From Aquibacillus kalidii (lineage in GTDB: Bacteria > Bacillota > Bacilli > Bacillales > Amphibacillaceae): a DNA stretch of 64,000 nt. The position numbers were made by a program, and so were the translations under genes. Positions 9,252-21,279 of the stretch are shown here, piece by piece; position 1 is the stretch's first letter; every line of letters begins with the position of its first letter. Below the pieces are notes generated by a model. It searched no databases and was not told the origin of the DNA. It saw only the letters and a list, made by a program, of their open reading frames with translations. The stretch is taken from the NCBI RefSeq assembly GCF_014280935.1, contig NZ_JACLZI010000036.1:124001-188000 (forward strand), written 5' to 3'.

Positions 9252-10079
9252 ATGCAGATTAAAGGTGATTTTCATGTTCATTCTAATTATTGCCCTCATG
9301 GAACAAACGATTCTATGGAGAAATACATAGAAATTGCGATAAAACATGGTTTTAAGCACTTAAGTTTTACAGAGCATGCACCACTTCCAGAGGGGTTTAT
9401 CGATCCTACGCCTGACCGGGATAGTGGGATGCGTTGGGATGAGGTAGATGATTACATTAACGAAATCTCGAAACTAAAAGAGAAATACAAGCGTTTTATA
9501 TCTATTAATGTAGGATTTGAAGTAGACTTTATTGAAGGATATGAAACAGAAACGAAAAAACTGTTAGATCGGTTTGGACAACAAATTGACGATGCTATTT
9601 TATCGGTCCATATGCTTAAAGCTCCGAACGGTGAATATGTGTGTTTAGACTATAGCTTAGAAGAATTCAAACGAATAACCGACTTATTCGATACGATTGA
9701 CCATGTCCATAAGGCTTATTATCATACTGTTGTAAACTCGATAAAAACAGACTTAGGTTTATATAAACCTTCTAGAATTGGACACATAACATTAGTTAAT
9801 AAATTTTCTAAAACATGTAAACCTATAAACGATTATAAAAAGGAAGTTATGACAATCCTTCATTTAATGAAGGAACAACAATTAGAATTAGATGTAAATA
9901 CAGCTGGACTTTATAAGGAACATTGCGGCTCTATCTACCCTAACATCGATTTACTAGAGGAGGCAGGTCAAATTGGCCTATCTCTAGTACCTGGATCAGA
10001 TAGTCACACATACACTCATATTGGTCGGGGCTTTGACTTATTGCCTTCCACCCTAAATTATTCCATTCCAAGAAAATAG
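9252..10079 (+). CDS. hisJ: histidinol-phosphatase HisJ (PHP family)
   Basis: 275 aa. It removes phosphate from histidinol phosphate, the step not covered by the monofunctional HisB. PHP metal-binding motifs are intact: DFHVHSNYCPHG at the N-terminus, SFTEHAPLP near residue 38, the VGFEVDF glutamate near 95, and a C-terminal GSDSHTYTHIG. It is divergent from the his operon and preceded by AGGAAGGAGAA. With it, every enzyme of the pathway from PRPP to histidine is encoded within 7.5 kb. Confidence 0.95.
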   Translation: MQIKGDFHVHSNYCPHGTNDSMEKYIEIAIKHGFKHLSFTEHAPLPEGFIDPTPDRDSGMRWDEVDDYINEISKLKEKYKRFISINVGFEVDFIEGYETETKKLLDRFGQQIDDAILSVHMLKAPNGEYVCLDYSLEEFKRITDLFDTIDHVHKAYYHTVVNSIKTDLGLYKPSRIGHITLVNKFSKTCKPINDYKKEVMTILHLMKEQQLELDVNTAGLYKEHCGSIYPNIDLLEEAGQIGLSLVPGSDSHTYTHIGRGFDLLPSTLNYSIPRK

Positions 10080-10094
10080 AATTACTAGTAAAAG

Positions 10095-10124
10095 AAAAGC
10101 TGCTAACCTCGGTTAGTAGCTTTT
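10095..10124. terminator. bidirectional terminator between hisJ and dynamin gene
   Basis: A 13-bp stem (10095-10107 with 10112-10124, one G-U) and a 4-base loop, flanked by A and T runs. It serves hisJ on plus and overlaps the last codons of the minus-strand dynamin gene. Confidence 0.8.
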
Positions 10125-13100
10125 CTGCAACAAATTCTTTAATTGTACTTGCTTATTTTTTAACAGGTTGATATCAACCTGTTCAGAAAGAGAGTAAGTT
10201 AAGCTTTCGTAATAATGTTCAACAGTCGTTTTACTTTGTTTTCTAACAAGTTCAATAAGTTCATGCCACTGGTCCATATATTGATGTTTAATAATTTGCT
10301 TGTTTGAATCTAGATAGTCTTTTATATGTGGCTCTAAAATACTGAACATCATTTCTTTCATTACTTCTTTCTCATTTTTTTCAAAGAATGACTTAGTATT
10401 TTTAAAGATACCAATTGCTTTATTAAATTCAGAAACCGATAAATGAACAAATGCATCCTCAAATTCAGGCGAAGTAAAGGAGAAATCGGATAACTGCGCA
10501 AGCTCTATATCTTGTTGCATTGATTGGCATCTAGTTTCGATAATATGATGGAACTCCTTCCCCTTCTGATTAATAAATTTTTCTAAACGAAGGGAAACAG
10601 CTCTCATTTCCTGTGCTAGATCAAAACCAATTGTTTTTAGAATATCCTTTACACAATTCTTTAGCTCTTCCTTCGCTTCTCTACCATTGTTACTTTTAAT
10701 CGTTGAAGGATTAAATGCTTCCTTAAATCGATCGGAAAACTGAATTGTATTCCGCTGATCCACATAGAAAAGCTGCTTACTTAACTTTTGGTTAATCTCT
10801 TCCTCCATAGAGTCAGAAGGGATTTGCTCAATTGCTTGCTGAATCTGTGCTTCATAATGTTCATTATTAAGGATAAGTTGATGTTTTTCCTCATTATTTA
10901 AAGACGCTGATTCTATATACTTGCCTAATAAATGACTAGCTCTTTCTAAGTTATAGTAAGAGGAGTTTATCATTATCTCCATTAACTCTTCTTTAATAAA
11001 ATAATGAAAATCCTTTTCGAAATGGTCAATTCCATCATCAAGATTTTGTATCCGATTGATTCTTGACTCCATTGCTTTTTTACTAGAAACTGCGTACATC
11101 CTAGGTGTTTTCACACCGTATTCTTGTAGTTGTTCTGTTACATATTTCGTTACCAATTCTAATTCTTTCTTATCTTGGGCGAGATCTGCCGCATTTACAA
11201 TAAAAAACATCTTATCTAAACTAAAGGAATCTTTCACTCGTCCTAATTGAATCAAAAATTCACGGTCCGCTTTAGAAAATGCATGATTATAGTAAGTTAT
11301 ATACAATATAGCATCTGCCTCTTTAATATAATCAAATGCAACACTGGTATGTCTTGCATTGATAGAATCAGCTCCAGGTGTATCCACTAAAGAAATACCT
11401 TGCCTCGTTATAGGAGAATCATAAAATAATTCAATAGACTCTACATAACACGCCAATGATTCCTCAGTTACATATTTACTAAACTGGTCTAATGAAGCAG
11501 ATATACATGATCCAAGTTTTCTATTAACGGACGAATAACCAGCTACTAGTGCATCAATGAGACCTCTGCTTTTTTCATCCAAAGATTGCTTATGATTACT
11601 TACATAATCAAACGCTCGCTCAAGAGAATAATCAACTATACTAGTATCTATTAATGGTTGAATATCCTTTAGTATCATTGGTTGATCCTTTAGCTGAACA
11701 AGTACAGTCCCATGGGGATTTGTCTCAGTTGGTGGACTTATTTTATTAATCGTCGCTGTAGTCGGATTAGGTGAAGATGGCAAGATATTTGAACCGATAA
11801 GTGCATTTGCAAACGAAGATTTCCCAGCACTAAACGCCCCAAATAGGGCAACAGTGTATTTTTTATTTTTAATATTTAAACTATTTTTTTTCAGGTCAGA
11901 TTGAATTGCTTGAAATCCAGAGATACCTTCTAATATGGTAATGGCTTCTTCTAAATCAAGCACGGTTTGTGATGCGGACTTAGAATGTTTAGCCTGGCTC
12001 ATAGGGAATTGCTTTCCTTCAGCCCCATCACGACTATCTTGATTAGTTTGGGTTGTGTCTAAGCTCCCTTTCTTGATTTTACTTTCACTTCTTTTTTTAA
12101 TCTGATCTCTTGCTTTTTCTAAAATTTCTATATTGGATTGATTTGATTGCAAAACATCGTAAAGCTTATTTGATTCTTGGACAAGCCATTCATCTAGTTT
12201 AGATAATTCGTAATTTAACTCCCGTAGCTTGTCAATTTGATCAAGTTCTGCTTGAATGCTAGCTTGCTCTTCTCTAAGCCTTTTGTTTAATATCATACTT
12301 ATTTGTTCCCAACACTCCACTGTTTTCTGCCTATAAAGTTGTTTCAATTGATTGGCTATGTCATCTGTATAAACTAGAATATATTCACCAGTTAGTTTAG
12401 CCCCATCTTTAATAAGGTGTATAAGTTGCTCCTTTGGAAAATGAATCGTCAATGCTTGAATCGTTGATAAAACAGACGTGTCATCCAAATTAAGGTCTTT
12501 GATAAAATTTGTTAATTTTTCTCTTAGCTTCCACTCCATGTTTGCTTGTACCTGTTTGCTTAATTCTTGGTAGAATTCCTCTAATCTTCTATCTTTCTCA
12601 GCCTCAATCTTTTTCTTGGATGAAAATAATCCTAATTTAAAACCTGGTTGAACGGACTCCAAAAATGATTTGGCCAAATCTCTGATCTCAAATGGCATAA
12701 TATATGCATTATTTAAAGTAGAGGAAACGACTTCTTTATAACTTTGATATAGCTTATTACGCTCTGCTTCTATATCATGTAACCTTTTTTTTAGGAAATG
12801 TTCGTCCTGTATCCTTCCTCCATCTTCAATCTGTTCCCTTTTTGCTTCCAATGCCTCACGTTCACTTGAAAATTCATCTTTAAATTTATTAATCTGTGCT
12901 TCTACAAGTTTATTTGTTGCATTTTTAACAGATTCTTTTATAAGAGATTCATCAAAAGACATTAGTTGATCAATCTCTGATTTCAAGGCATTTATTTGGT
13001 TATGAGTAAGAAGAGTGCTCTTTAACGAAGTAAAATATACTTTAATAGGATTAATTCCCCACGCCGTAAATGTCTCCGTAATTTTCCCTTTATAATCTGA

Positions 13101-13736
13101 AAATGTTAATTCACTTTCATTATGTTTATCAATTTGATTGATGATCACATATACAGGAACGCCTTTACTTTGCATATCTTTTATAAAATTCAAATTAACT
13201 TCAGATTGTACATGGTTGTAATCCATTACATAAAAAAGAACATCTACTGTATGTAACGAAGATTCAGTCATGATTCGATCAGCATCATTAGCTGAGTCAA
13301 TTCCTGGTGTATCGAGGATTGCTACATTGTTTGGAATGGAGCACTCCTTTTTGCTAATTTCAACTTTTTTAACAGTATCCCCATTTTTACAATATGACTG
13401 TACAAGATTATTGTTATATGGGCCACTTAGCTGAATAGGTGCTTCTTCATGAAAGAATACGCGGACAAAATCATTTCCTGAAGTTACTTTTACAAGATTA
13501 GCACTGGTTGGAATCGGGCTTTGTGGTAATACGTCATCGTCTATAAGATAATTTATTAAGGATGATTTTCCTGCTGAGAAGTGTCCTGAAAAACAAATAC
13601 TGTACTCGCATTTATCAATCTTTTCCAATAAATCTAGCGCTTTTTGTGCTTGTATATTCTCATCCAACGCTTGAAATCTTTCAAAAAGCTTTGCAATATT
13701 TTCAGGATGTATAGCCCTTGTTTCAGATATAGTCAT
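10113..13736 (-). CDS. dynA: double dynamin-like GTPase DynA (YpbR)
   Basis: 1207 aa, two complete dynamin-like modules fused head to tail, the size of B. subtilis DynA. P-loops are GHFSAGKSS near residue 51 and GAFSAGKSS near 632; the G3 motifs are LDTPGID and VDTPGAD, and the G4-like motifs are VINQID and VNAADL. The stalks are long helical segments. The family tethers and fuses membranes in a nucleotide-independent way and helps the membrane survive phage and antibiotic damage. No transmembrane helix is obvious; hydrophobic paddle tips would mediate binding. It is a single-gene unit with a rather distant AAGGGG ribosome site before ATG 13736. Confidence 0.9.
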   Translation of the reverse strand: MTISETRAIHPENIAKLFERFQALDENIQAQKALDLLEKIDKCEYSICFSGHFSAGKSSLINYLIDDDVLPQSPIPTSANLVKVTSGNDFVRVFFHEEAPIQLSGPYNNNLVQSYCKNGDTVKKVEISKKECSIPNNVAILDTPGIDSANDADRIMTESSLHTVDVLFYVMDYNHVQSEVNLNFIKDMQSKGVPVYVIINQIDKHNESELTFSDYKGKITETFTAWGINPIKVYFTSLKSTLLTHNQINALKSEIDQLMSFDESLIKESVKNATNKLVEAQINKFKDEFSSEREALEAKREQIEDGGRIQDEHFLKKRLHDIEAERNKLYQSYKEVVSSTLNNAYIMPFEIRDLAKSFLESVQPGFKLGLFSSKKKIEAEKDRRLEEFYQELSKQVQANMEWKLREKLTNFIKDLNLDDTSVLSTIQALTIHFPKEQLIHLIKDGAKLTGEYILVYTDDIANQLKQLYRQKTVECWEQISMILNKRLREEQASIQAELDQIDKLRELNYELSKLDEWLVQESNKLYDVLQSNQSNIEILEKARDQIKKRSESKIKKGSLDTTQTNQDSRDGAEGKQFPMSQAKHSKSASQTVLDLEEAITILEGISGFQAIQSDLKKNSLNIKNKKYTVALFGAFSAGKSSFANALIGSNILPSSPNPTTATINKISPPTETNPHGTVLVQLKDQPMILKDIQPLIDTSIVDYSLERAFDYVSNHKQSLDEKSRGLIDALVAGYSSVNRKLGSCISASLDQFSKYVTEESLACYVESIELFYDSPITRQGISLVDTPGADSINARHTSVAFDYIKEADAILYITYYNHAFSKADREFLIQLGRVKDSFSLDKMFFIVNAADLAQDKKELELVTKYVTEQLQEYGVKTPRMYAVSSKKAMESRINRIQNLDDGIDHFEKDFHYFIKEELMEIMINSSYYNLERASHLLGKYIESASLNNEEKHQLILNNEHYEAQIQQAIEQIPSDSMEEEINQKLSKQLFYVDQRNTIQFSDRFKEAFNPSTIKSNNGREAKEELKNCVKDILKTIGFDLAQEMRAVSLRLEKFINQKGKEFHHIIETRCQSMQQDIELAQLSDFSFTSPEFEDAFVHLSVSEFNKAIGIFKNTKSFFEKNEKEVMKEMMFSILEPHIKDYLDSNKQIIKHQYMDQWHELIELVRKQSKTTVEHYYESLTYSLSEQVDINLLKNKQVQLKNLLQKSY

Positions 13737-13859
13737 ATATGCTTTTTACCCCTTTGTCTTGGATATATATAAATAAAAGCTCCTCTTTAAACTATTCAAA
13801 CTTGTACACAATTTGTATAGAATCACCAGTAAGTAATTTTCTTCTATTTACTTATTTGA

Positions 13860-14185
13860 TGGGTGCGATCACTCGCTTCGGCAGAATACTCCGCTTTCCG
13901 TGGGCACGGCCTCAGCTTCCTCAGAGCAAAGACCGCTCTTCCGGGATCTTCGGACTCGTGCTGTTCCCACAGGACTAGGTATGCAACGGAAGCGATACAT
14001 CGCACGAAGAAAATCGGGTTGTATTTTCGAGGAGTCTCCGTATTCTGCCTACGCTATATAATTTTTTCTCATTTTGTGAGTTGTTAAAACCTATGTAATT
14101 AACACTTCTTAGACCCTGCCGACTAGAGAGGAGGCTGAAGCGTTCCCCACGGAAAGCGAGTATTTTTCCACAGCGTCGCATTTCC
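13860..14185. repeat. degraded dispersed repeat, two inverted arms
   Basis: Bases 13868-13980 are markedly GC-richer than the flanks and contain CGCTTCGGCAGAATACTC followed by CGCTTTCCGTGGG. The arm at 14110-14180 carries the same CGCTTTCCGTGGG block on the opposite strand, and a partial copy (GGAGTCTCCGTATTCTGCC) lies at 14030-14049. From memory, similar sequences recur between genes in many Bacillaceae genomes. No protein is credible here; the open frames across it are repeat-derived. The remaining flanks (13737-13859 and 14186-14363) are AT-rich and show nothing recognisable. Confidence 0.6.
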
Positions 14186-14363
14186 ACTCAATAATTAAAG
14201 TATTCAGTTGCTGCACATTTTCTCTCAAATACGACGGTATGAATAATAATTGCAAAAATCGGTATCGTTCTTATTACAACAAGTTCATTATACGTATTAA
14301 TCGTTTACATTTCTAGTCACTAATCTATATTACAATTGTTTTCTATTTTTTTATGAATTTAAA

Positions 14364-14394
14364 AAATAAAACAAGTATAGTACTTGTTTTATTT
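14364..14394 (-). terminator. intrinsic terminator of the flavin reductase gene
   Basis: A perfect 14-bp stem (14364-14377 with 14381-14394) with a 3-base loop, followed on the minus strand by a T run, directly after the stop codon. Confidence 0.85.
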
Positions 14395-14395
14395 C

Positions 14396-14854
14396 TCACT
14401 CAATATATCGGTATTTTCCACCAAAATATAGGATTGGTTCGCCTTCTCTACTTTCAACAGACGTAACTTCGGCAATAAAAATGATATGATCACCTGCTAC
14501 AACAGTAGTTTGCACATGACAAGTTAATTGAACAAGGGATCCTTCTAACAAGGGAACCCCATTCTTGAACGCATACTCCATTGTGTGATCTGCATCTTTC
14601 TGTTTCCCAAATATCATAGATAAATCTTGTTGTTCCTCTGATAAAACGCTTATTCCAAATTGATTTGTTTCCTGTAATATATTATACATACTAGCCTTTT
14701 CATCAATAGATATAGCGATAAGTTTTGGTTCAAGTGAAATGGACATAAATGCATTTACTGTCATTCCATACACTTGATTATCTTTCTGTGTTGTTATCAC
14801 AGTAATTCCTGTAGCAAATTTACCCATCGCCTCGCGAAACATTTGATTTTCCAT
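14396..14854 (-). CDS. flavin reductase family protein (HpaC-like)
   Basis: 152 aa, split-barrel FMN-binding fold. Motifs: FREAMGKFATGITVIT at the N-terminus, YGMTVNAFMSISLEPKLIAISI for flavin phosphate binding, and GDHIIFIAEV near residue 120. This family reduces FMN or FAD with NAD(P)H, often for a two-component monooxygenase. No partner oxygenase is adjacent; a link to the luciferase-like gene at 1323 is only a possibility. It has its own AAAAGGGGATC ribosome site and terminator. Confidence 0.85.
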   Translation of the reverse strand: MENQMFREAMGKFATGITVITTQKDNQVYGMTVNAFMSISLEPKLIAISIDEKASMYNILQETNQFGISVLSEEQQDLSMIFGKQKDADHTMEYAFKNGVPLLEGSLVQLTCHVQTTVVAGDHIIFIAEVTSVESREGEPILYFGGKYRYIE

Positions 14855-14991
14855 TTAGCTTCGATCCCCTTTTATAACCTATTAGCATACGAAAAGGATA
14901 CCATTTTCAGTCTTCATTAAAAAAATAATGCATATCCTGCCTTGTTATCCTATGATATGAACTATTCCCTAACATTTATTCCTATAGACAA

Positions 14992-15031
14992 CAGAAAGCG
15001 ACAACACTACTTTATAGTGCGTCGCTTTCTG
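14992..15031 (-). terminator. hairpin after parC, probable terminator
   Basis: Stem CAGAAAGCGAC (14992-15002) pairs with 15021-15031 around an internal smaller stem. It lies 22 bases beyond the parC stop. No clean T run follows, so termination here is probable rather than certain. Confidence 0.5.
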
Positions 15032-15052
15032 GTTTACATAATATAATTATAG

Positions 15053-17506
15053 TTAATCTTCATCTTTGTGGAATGGCTTATTGTAATTTGCATTTTTCCA
15101 TACATATTTCACTAAGCCTTGTTCATCTGAATCAATAATAAAGGAACCATTACTATATCGGTCACTTTTTGGTAGTTCCAGTGGATAAACTGTATGCATG
15201 TTACCATTTTCTGTTTGGAATTGAACCGTGTCTTTTTCGTCCACCAATTCAAAACCGACTATCCTGTGTGGGTTTTTCTTCAACTCTCTTAGCATTACAA
15301 CTCCACGCTTTGCTCGTGACGTTTTTTCAAAGTCGTTTAATTTCATTCGTTTACAGGATCCACGTTGAGTGATTAATACTAGGTTCGGATCTGCTGTTAG
15401 ATCATCAAAGACAGCCCCATTTACTAAGTATTCCTCATCTTTTAATTGAATTGCTTTTACTCCAGCTGCACGTTGCCCTACTGGAGATACCTCTTGCTCG
15501 TGGAACCAAAGTCCATATCCTTTATTTGAAGCCAAGAATATATCTGCATTGCCATCTGTCAAATGAACGTTTTGAAGCCGATCGTCCTGTTTGAGGTTAA
15601 CTGCAATTAGTGCCTTCGAATATCGTTGTGCATCATATAATTTGAATTCACTTCTTTTTATCATCCCGTTTTTAGTAAGGAAAATAAGGTACTGATCTTC
15701 TTTAAATTCTCTAACCGGTAGAGCTTTAATAATAATCTCATCTTTATCGATAGTTACCATGTTAGAGACGTGTTGCCCTAGGTCTTTCCATCTAATATCA
15801 GGTAACTCATGGACTGGATAATAAATATACCTACCTTTATTAGTGAATAATAGTACCTTGTCAGTTGTATTTATTTCCAGTAAACCGACTAGATGATCGT
15901 CATCCTTGATAGCAAAGTCTTCTCCATTTGAGGCAGCGTAGGAACGTAAACTTGTTCGCTTCACATAACCATCTCGAGTAATTGTTACTAGAACGTCCTC
16001 ACTAGCAACCATAACTTCTAGGTTTATCTTTAATTCTTCTATTTCTTTTTCAATAACAGTTTTACGCTGATCTGCATATTTTTTTCTTATTTCTTTTAAA
16101 TCACTTTTAATGACATGAAAAAGCTTTTTTTCGTCATTTAAAATCGCTTCAAGATTATCAATTTTACTTTGCAGTTCTTTTGCTTCTTCCTGAAGTGACG
16201 TGATATCAGTATTGGTTAAACGGTACAATTGTAAATTTACAATTGCTTCAGCTTGTTCATCCGTAAAGCCGTAAGCTTCTTTTATTGCATTTTTGGCATC
16301 TTGTTTGTCTTTAGAGGCTCTAATTGTTGCGATTAATTCATCTAGAATGGAAATCGCTTTGATTAAACCTTCGACAATATGTGAACGCTCTTTTGCTTTT
16401 CTTAAATCATAACGGGATTGCCTTGTTACAACTTCCTTTTGGTGATTGATATAGGATTCGAGCATATCTGTTAAACTCAGAAGCTTTGGTGTTTTATCCT
16501 TTATTGCAACCATATTAAAGTTATAAGTAATCTGTAAGTCCGTATTCTTGTATAGAAAGTGTAAGATCCCTTCGCTGTCTGCATCTTTTTTTAATTCAAT
16601 AACGATTCTTAGACCGGTACGATCTGTTTCATCTCTAACTTCAGCAATACCCTCTACTTTGCGGTCAAGACGAAGTTCGTCCATCCGTTTTACTAAATTA
16701 GCTTTGTTCACTTCAAAAGGAATTTCATCGATAACAATTTGTTCACGATTGCTGCGGAGCTTTTCTACTTCCGCTCTACCTCTAACAACTATTTTTCCTT
16801 TACCAGTTTTATAAGCTTGTTTTAAGCCTTCAACCCCTTGGATTATACCACCGGTTGGGAAATCTGGACCTTTTATTTCATTCATTAGTTCATCAATTGT
16901 AATAGATGGATTATCTATTTTTTTAATAACCGCGTCGATAACTTCACCAAGGTTATGTGGCGGTATTTCAGTTGCGTATCCGGCAGAGATACCTGTCGAA
17001 CCATTGGCTAATAAACTCGGAAACCTAGCTGGTAAAACTACAGGCTCATCAATTGAATCATCAAAGTTAGGAATAAAGTCCACTGTTTCTTTATCAATAT
17101 CCCTAATCAATTCTGAAGCAATACTAGATAAACGCGCTTCCGTGTAACGCATAGCAGCAGGTGGGTCACCATCTACACTACCATTATTTCCATGCATTTC
17201 TACTAACACATTACGAACTTTCCATGTCTGACTTAGGCGTACCATCGCCTCGTAAACAGAGGAATCACCATGTGGGTGGAAGTTACCAATTACTGTACCA
17301 ACTGTTTTGGCAGATTTTCTAAATGGTTTATCATGTGTGTTTCTTTCCTCATGCATCGCATACAATATACGTCTTTGTACAGGTTTAAGACCGTCCCTTG
17401 CATCTGGTAAGGCACGATCTTGAATAATATATTTACTATACCTTCCGAAGCGATCCCCAATGACATCTTCGAGTGGTAAATCTAAAAACTTTTCTAGTTC
17501 AGCCAA
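15053..17506 (-). CDS. parC: DNA topoisomerase IV subunit A ParC (GrlA)
   Basis: 817 aa, breaks and rejoins DNA in topoisomerase IV, which decatenates daughter chromosomes. The catalytic tyrosine is in PPAAMRYTEARL (about residue 119-120). The quinolone-determining segment NFHPHGDSSVYEAMVRL keeps the Ser and Glu residues associated with sensitivity. A coiled arm (residues 370-490) and the C-terminal beta-pinwheel follow. It starts at TTG 17506, with AAAGGGGGG 9 bases upstream, 14 bases after parE, so the two are cotranscribed. Confidence 0.96.
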   Translation of the reverse strand: MAELEKFLDLPLEDVIGDRFGRYSKYIIQDRALPDARDGLKPVQRRILYAMHEERNTHDKPFRKSAKTVGTVIGNFHPHGDSSVYEAMVRLSQTWKVRNVLVEMHGNNGSVDGDPPAAMRYTEARLSSIASELIRDIDKETVDFIPNFDDSIDEPVVLPARFPSLLANGSTGISAGYATEIPPHNLGEVIDAVIKKIDNPSITIDELMNEIKGPDFPTGGIIQGVEGLKQAYKTGKGKIVVRGRAEVEKLRSNREQIVIDEIPFEVNKANLVKRMDELRLDRKVEGIAEVRDETDRTGLRIVIELKKDADSEGILHFLYKNTDLQITYNFNMVAIKDKTPKLLSLTDMLESYINHQKEVVTRQSRYDLRKAKERSHIVEGLIKAISILDELIATIRASKDKQDAKNAIKEAYGFTDEQAEAIVNLQLYRLTNTDITSLQEEAKELQSKIDNLEAILNDEKKLFHVIKSDLKEIRKKYADQRKTVIEKEIEELKINLEVMVASEDVLVTITRDGYVKRTSLRSYAASNGEDFAIKDDDHLVGLLEINTTDKVLLFTNKGRYIYYPVHELPDIRWKDLGQHVSNMVTIDKDEIIIKALPVREFKEDQYLIFLTKNGMIKRSEFKLYDAQRYSKALIAVNLKQDDRLQNVHLTDGNADIFLASNKGYGLWFHEQEVSPVGQRAAGVKAIQLKDEEYLVNGAVFDDLTADPNLVLITQRGSCKRMKLNDFEKTSRAKRGVVMLRELKKNPHRIVGFELVDEKDTVQFQTENGNMHTVYPLELPKSDRYSNGSFIIDSDEQGLVKYVWKNANYNKPFHKDED

Positions 17507-17520
17507 ACAGAATCCCCCCT

Positions 17521-19515
<1,995 letters not shown>

Positions 19516-19723
19516 TTATTTCAACTTTTATGATTACTTCATACATTAGAACAATCGTTCGCTATTGTAAAGATACTCTTTCGCTATACTTTTACTATTT
19601 TAGCTTTTTTCTCATATTTCGCAAACAATTTTTGTAAATAATGATCAAGAATGTACGAAATCAGCCCTTATTAATTGGTGGGATTAGAGTTAATTTGACA
19701 ACCTAAAGTTTGTTTCTTACAAC

Positions 19724-19756
19724 AAAAAATCCCTGTGCATGGACCAGGGATTTTTT
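19724..19756. terminator. bidirectional hairpin terminator
   Basis: A perfect 12-bp stem (19724-19735 with 19745-19756), with A and T runs on its two sides. It follows the stop of the CoA-binding protein gene on the minus strand. Confidence 0.85.
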
Positions 19757-19764
19757 CCACCTAT

Positions 19765-20184
19765 TCATTTGCCTATCATAACCGAGTGCGCTACTTTAAT
19801 ACAAGTATCCATTATAACTATATAACCCTTACTTGTTAAATAATCATATGCATCTTGATTAAAAATCCCTTGTTGTGCCCAAAAAGTCGTAGCATCTGTA
19901 TGAATTGCTTCTTTAGCTATTTCAGGTAAAAATTCAGAACGTCTAAATACGTTGATTATATCAATCTTTTCGTTAATTTCAGTCAGAGAACTATAAGCTT
20001 TTTCTCCTAGTACCTCAGATATAGTTGGATTAACTGGTATAATTCGGTAGCCAACTTTTTGCATTGCTTCAGCAATTTGATAGGAGGTTCTTTCTGGTTT
20101 GTCGGATAAACCAACAACTGCTACTGTTTTCGCATTCTGTAGGATTTCTTTTATTTTCTCGTTTGATGGGTTTAAGTTATTCAT
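19765..20184 (-). CDS. yneT: CoA-binding domain protein (YneT/YccU family)
   Basis: 139 aa, Rossmann-type CoA-binding fold like the N-terminal domain of succinyl-CoA synthetase alpha. Visible: KTVAVVGLSDKPERTSYQIAEAMQK near the N-terminus, then GYRIIPVNP and IDIINVFRR. The biochemical role of this family is not settled. The start is placed at ATG 20184 because AAAGAGGAGG lies 8 bases upstream; an ATG at 20226 would add 14 residues without a ribosome site. The neighbour plsY is divergent, as yneT and plsY are in B. subtilis. Confidence 0.85.
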   Translation of the reverse strand: MNNLNPSNEKIKEILQNAKTVAVVGLSDKPERTSYQIAEAMQKVGYRIIPVNPTISEVLGEKAYSSLTEINEKIDIINVFRRSEFLPEIAKEAIHTDATTFWAQQGIFNQDAYDYLTSKGYIVIMDTCIKVAHSVMIGK

Positions 20185-20283
20185 ACTAGTTGCCTCCTCT
20201 TTAATTAAGATATTTCTAATTTTCATATTTGAGATAAAAGCCGTTATAGTTAAAATCTCACTTTTGGAAATAGGTTGTGTGCT

Positions 20284-20345
20284 TTGTACTCGTTCCGTAG
20301 AATACTCGACTTTTCATGGGCAACTGCCCGGAGCGGCATTCAACG
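20284..20345. repeat. partial copy of the dispersed repeat at 13.9 kb
   Basis: CGTTCCGTAGAATACTCGAC followed by TTTTCATGGGCA resembles the 13868-13905 segment (CGCTTCGGCAGAATACTC, CGCTTTCCGTGGGCA) with scattered changes. It is GC-richer than its surroundings. The rest of the 20185-20529 spacer holds the inverted repeat listed next and no gene. Confidence 0.45.
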
Positions 20346-20454
20346 TCACCATTTATTACTGAGACTCTAGATAGTTTTAAAATTCATCGATAAAATTATT
20401 ATTGTATAGAATGGATACCTCCATACTAACATAAATATAAGCAAATAGTTGAAT

Positions 20455-20482
20455 ATTAAATTAGGGAGTACCCTTATTTAAT
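20455..20482. promoter_or_regulatory. inverted repeat upstream of plsY
   Basis: Two 12-base arms (20455-20466 and 20471-20482) pair with one mismatch around AGTA. It is 48 bases before the plsY start, where an operator could sit. It does not clearly match the FapR lipid-repressor consensus, so no regulator is assigned. Confidence 0.3.
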
Positions 20483-20529
20483 AACTTCATGTTAAAATAA
20501 CGATACAAGTTTATTAAAGGAGTTATTAT

Positions 20530-21114
20530 ATGGACTATTCTTTACTAGCAATTATTGCATATTTTATAGGTTCAGTGCCTTTTGCTCTTATTATTGGGAA
20601 ACTAGGTTATCAAACTGATATAAGAGAGCATGGTAGTGGAAATCTAGGTGGTACTAACACCTTTCGAGTTTTAGGTGTTAAAGCAGGAATGATGGTGACT
20701 GCTGGCGATATCTTGAAAGGAACACTTGCAACGCTTCTTCCCATTATATTTGGTTACACAGAGGTTAACCCTCTGATAATTGGTATCTTTGCTGTTATAG
20801 GACACATGTACCCTATCTTTGCAAAATTTAAGGGTGGGAAGGCTGTAGCAACATCGGGTGGTATTATATTAGGTGTAAATCCACTTCTCTTTTTAATCAT
20901 GATTATTTCCTTTTTAATTGTTCTTTATTTATCGAAATATGTTTCACTTTCTTCGATGATTACAGGACTTGTCGCGATCATTGTTTCGATCATCCAAAGA
21001 GATGTAGGGTTATTAATAGTGTTATCTATCCTTACTATTTTTGTCTTTTACCGACATCGTGCGAACATAAAACGAATTATAAATAAAACAGAACCGAAAA
21101 TAACGTGGATGTAA
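20530..21114 (+). CDS. plsY: acyl-phosphate:glycerol-3-phosphate acyltransferase PlsY
   Basis: 194 aa, integral membrane enzyme that moves an acyl group from acyl-phosphate to glycerol 3-phosphate, the first step of phospholipid synthesis in Gram-positives. Family loops are present: [33 protein letters not shown], and [21 protein letters not shown]. About five hydrophobic segments are seen. The ribosome site AAAGGAG is 7 bases before ATG 20530. It ends at a strong terminator. Confidence 0.96.
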   Translation: MDYSLLAIIAYFIGSVPFALIIGKLGYQTDIREHGSGNLGGTNTFRVLGVKAGMMVTAGDILKGTLATLLPIIFGYTEVNPLIIGIFAVIGHMYPIFAKFKGGKAVATSGGIILGVNPLLFLIMIISFLIVLYLSKYVSLSSMITGLVAIIVSIIQRDVGLLIVLSILTIFVFYRHRANIKRIINKTEPKITWM

Positions 21115-21154
21115 GTTATATTTCCTAACTTTATTTTCTAAATAATAATTAGTT

Positions 21155-21195
21155 AAAAGGATCTAACCCTTTGCGCAAAGGCTTAGGTCCTTTTT
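21155..21195 (+). terminator. intrinsic terminator after plsY
   Basis: A long stem pairing 21155-21166 with 21182-21194, plus an inner CCTTTGCGCAAAGG, followed by a T run. Confidence 0.8.
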
Positions 21196-21214
21196 AAACA
21201 ACAAGTTAAAAAAA

Positions 21215-21243
21215 TTGAATAAAAGTGTCTTGTTGAGTATACT
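21215..21243 (+). promoter_or_regulatory. sigma-A promoter of folE2
   Basis: TTGAAT (21215-21220) and TATACT (21238-21243) are separated by exactly 17 bases. They lie 37 bases before the folE2 start. No Zur-like palindrome was seen here, although the B. subtilis homologue is under Zur control. Confidence 0.65.
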
Positions 21244-21279
21244 TTGAAATAGTTGAAAGACGCAGAAAGGAGTCATATT

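Noticed and set aside
13739-14187. Overlapping frames of 70-79 aa in the repeat region
   Set aside because: They consist of the dispersed repeat read in several frames; no ribosome site or protein family.
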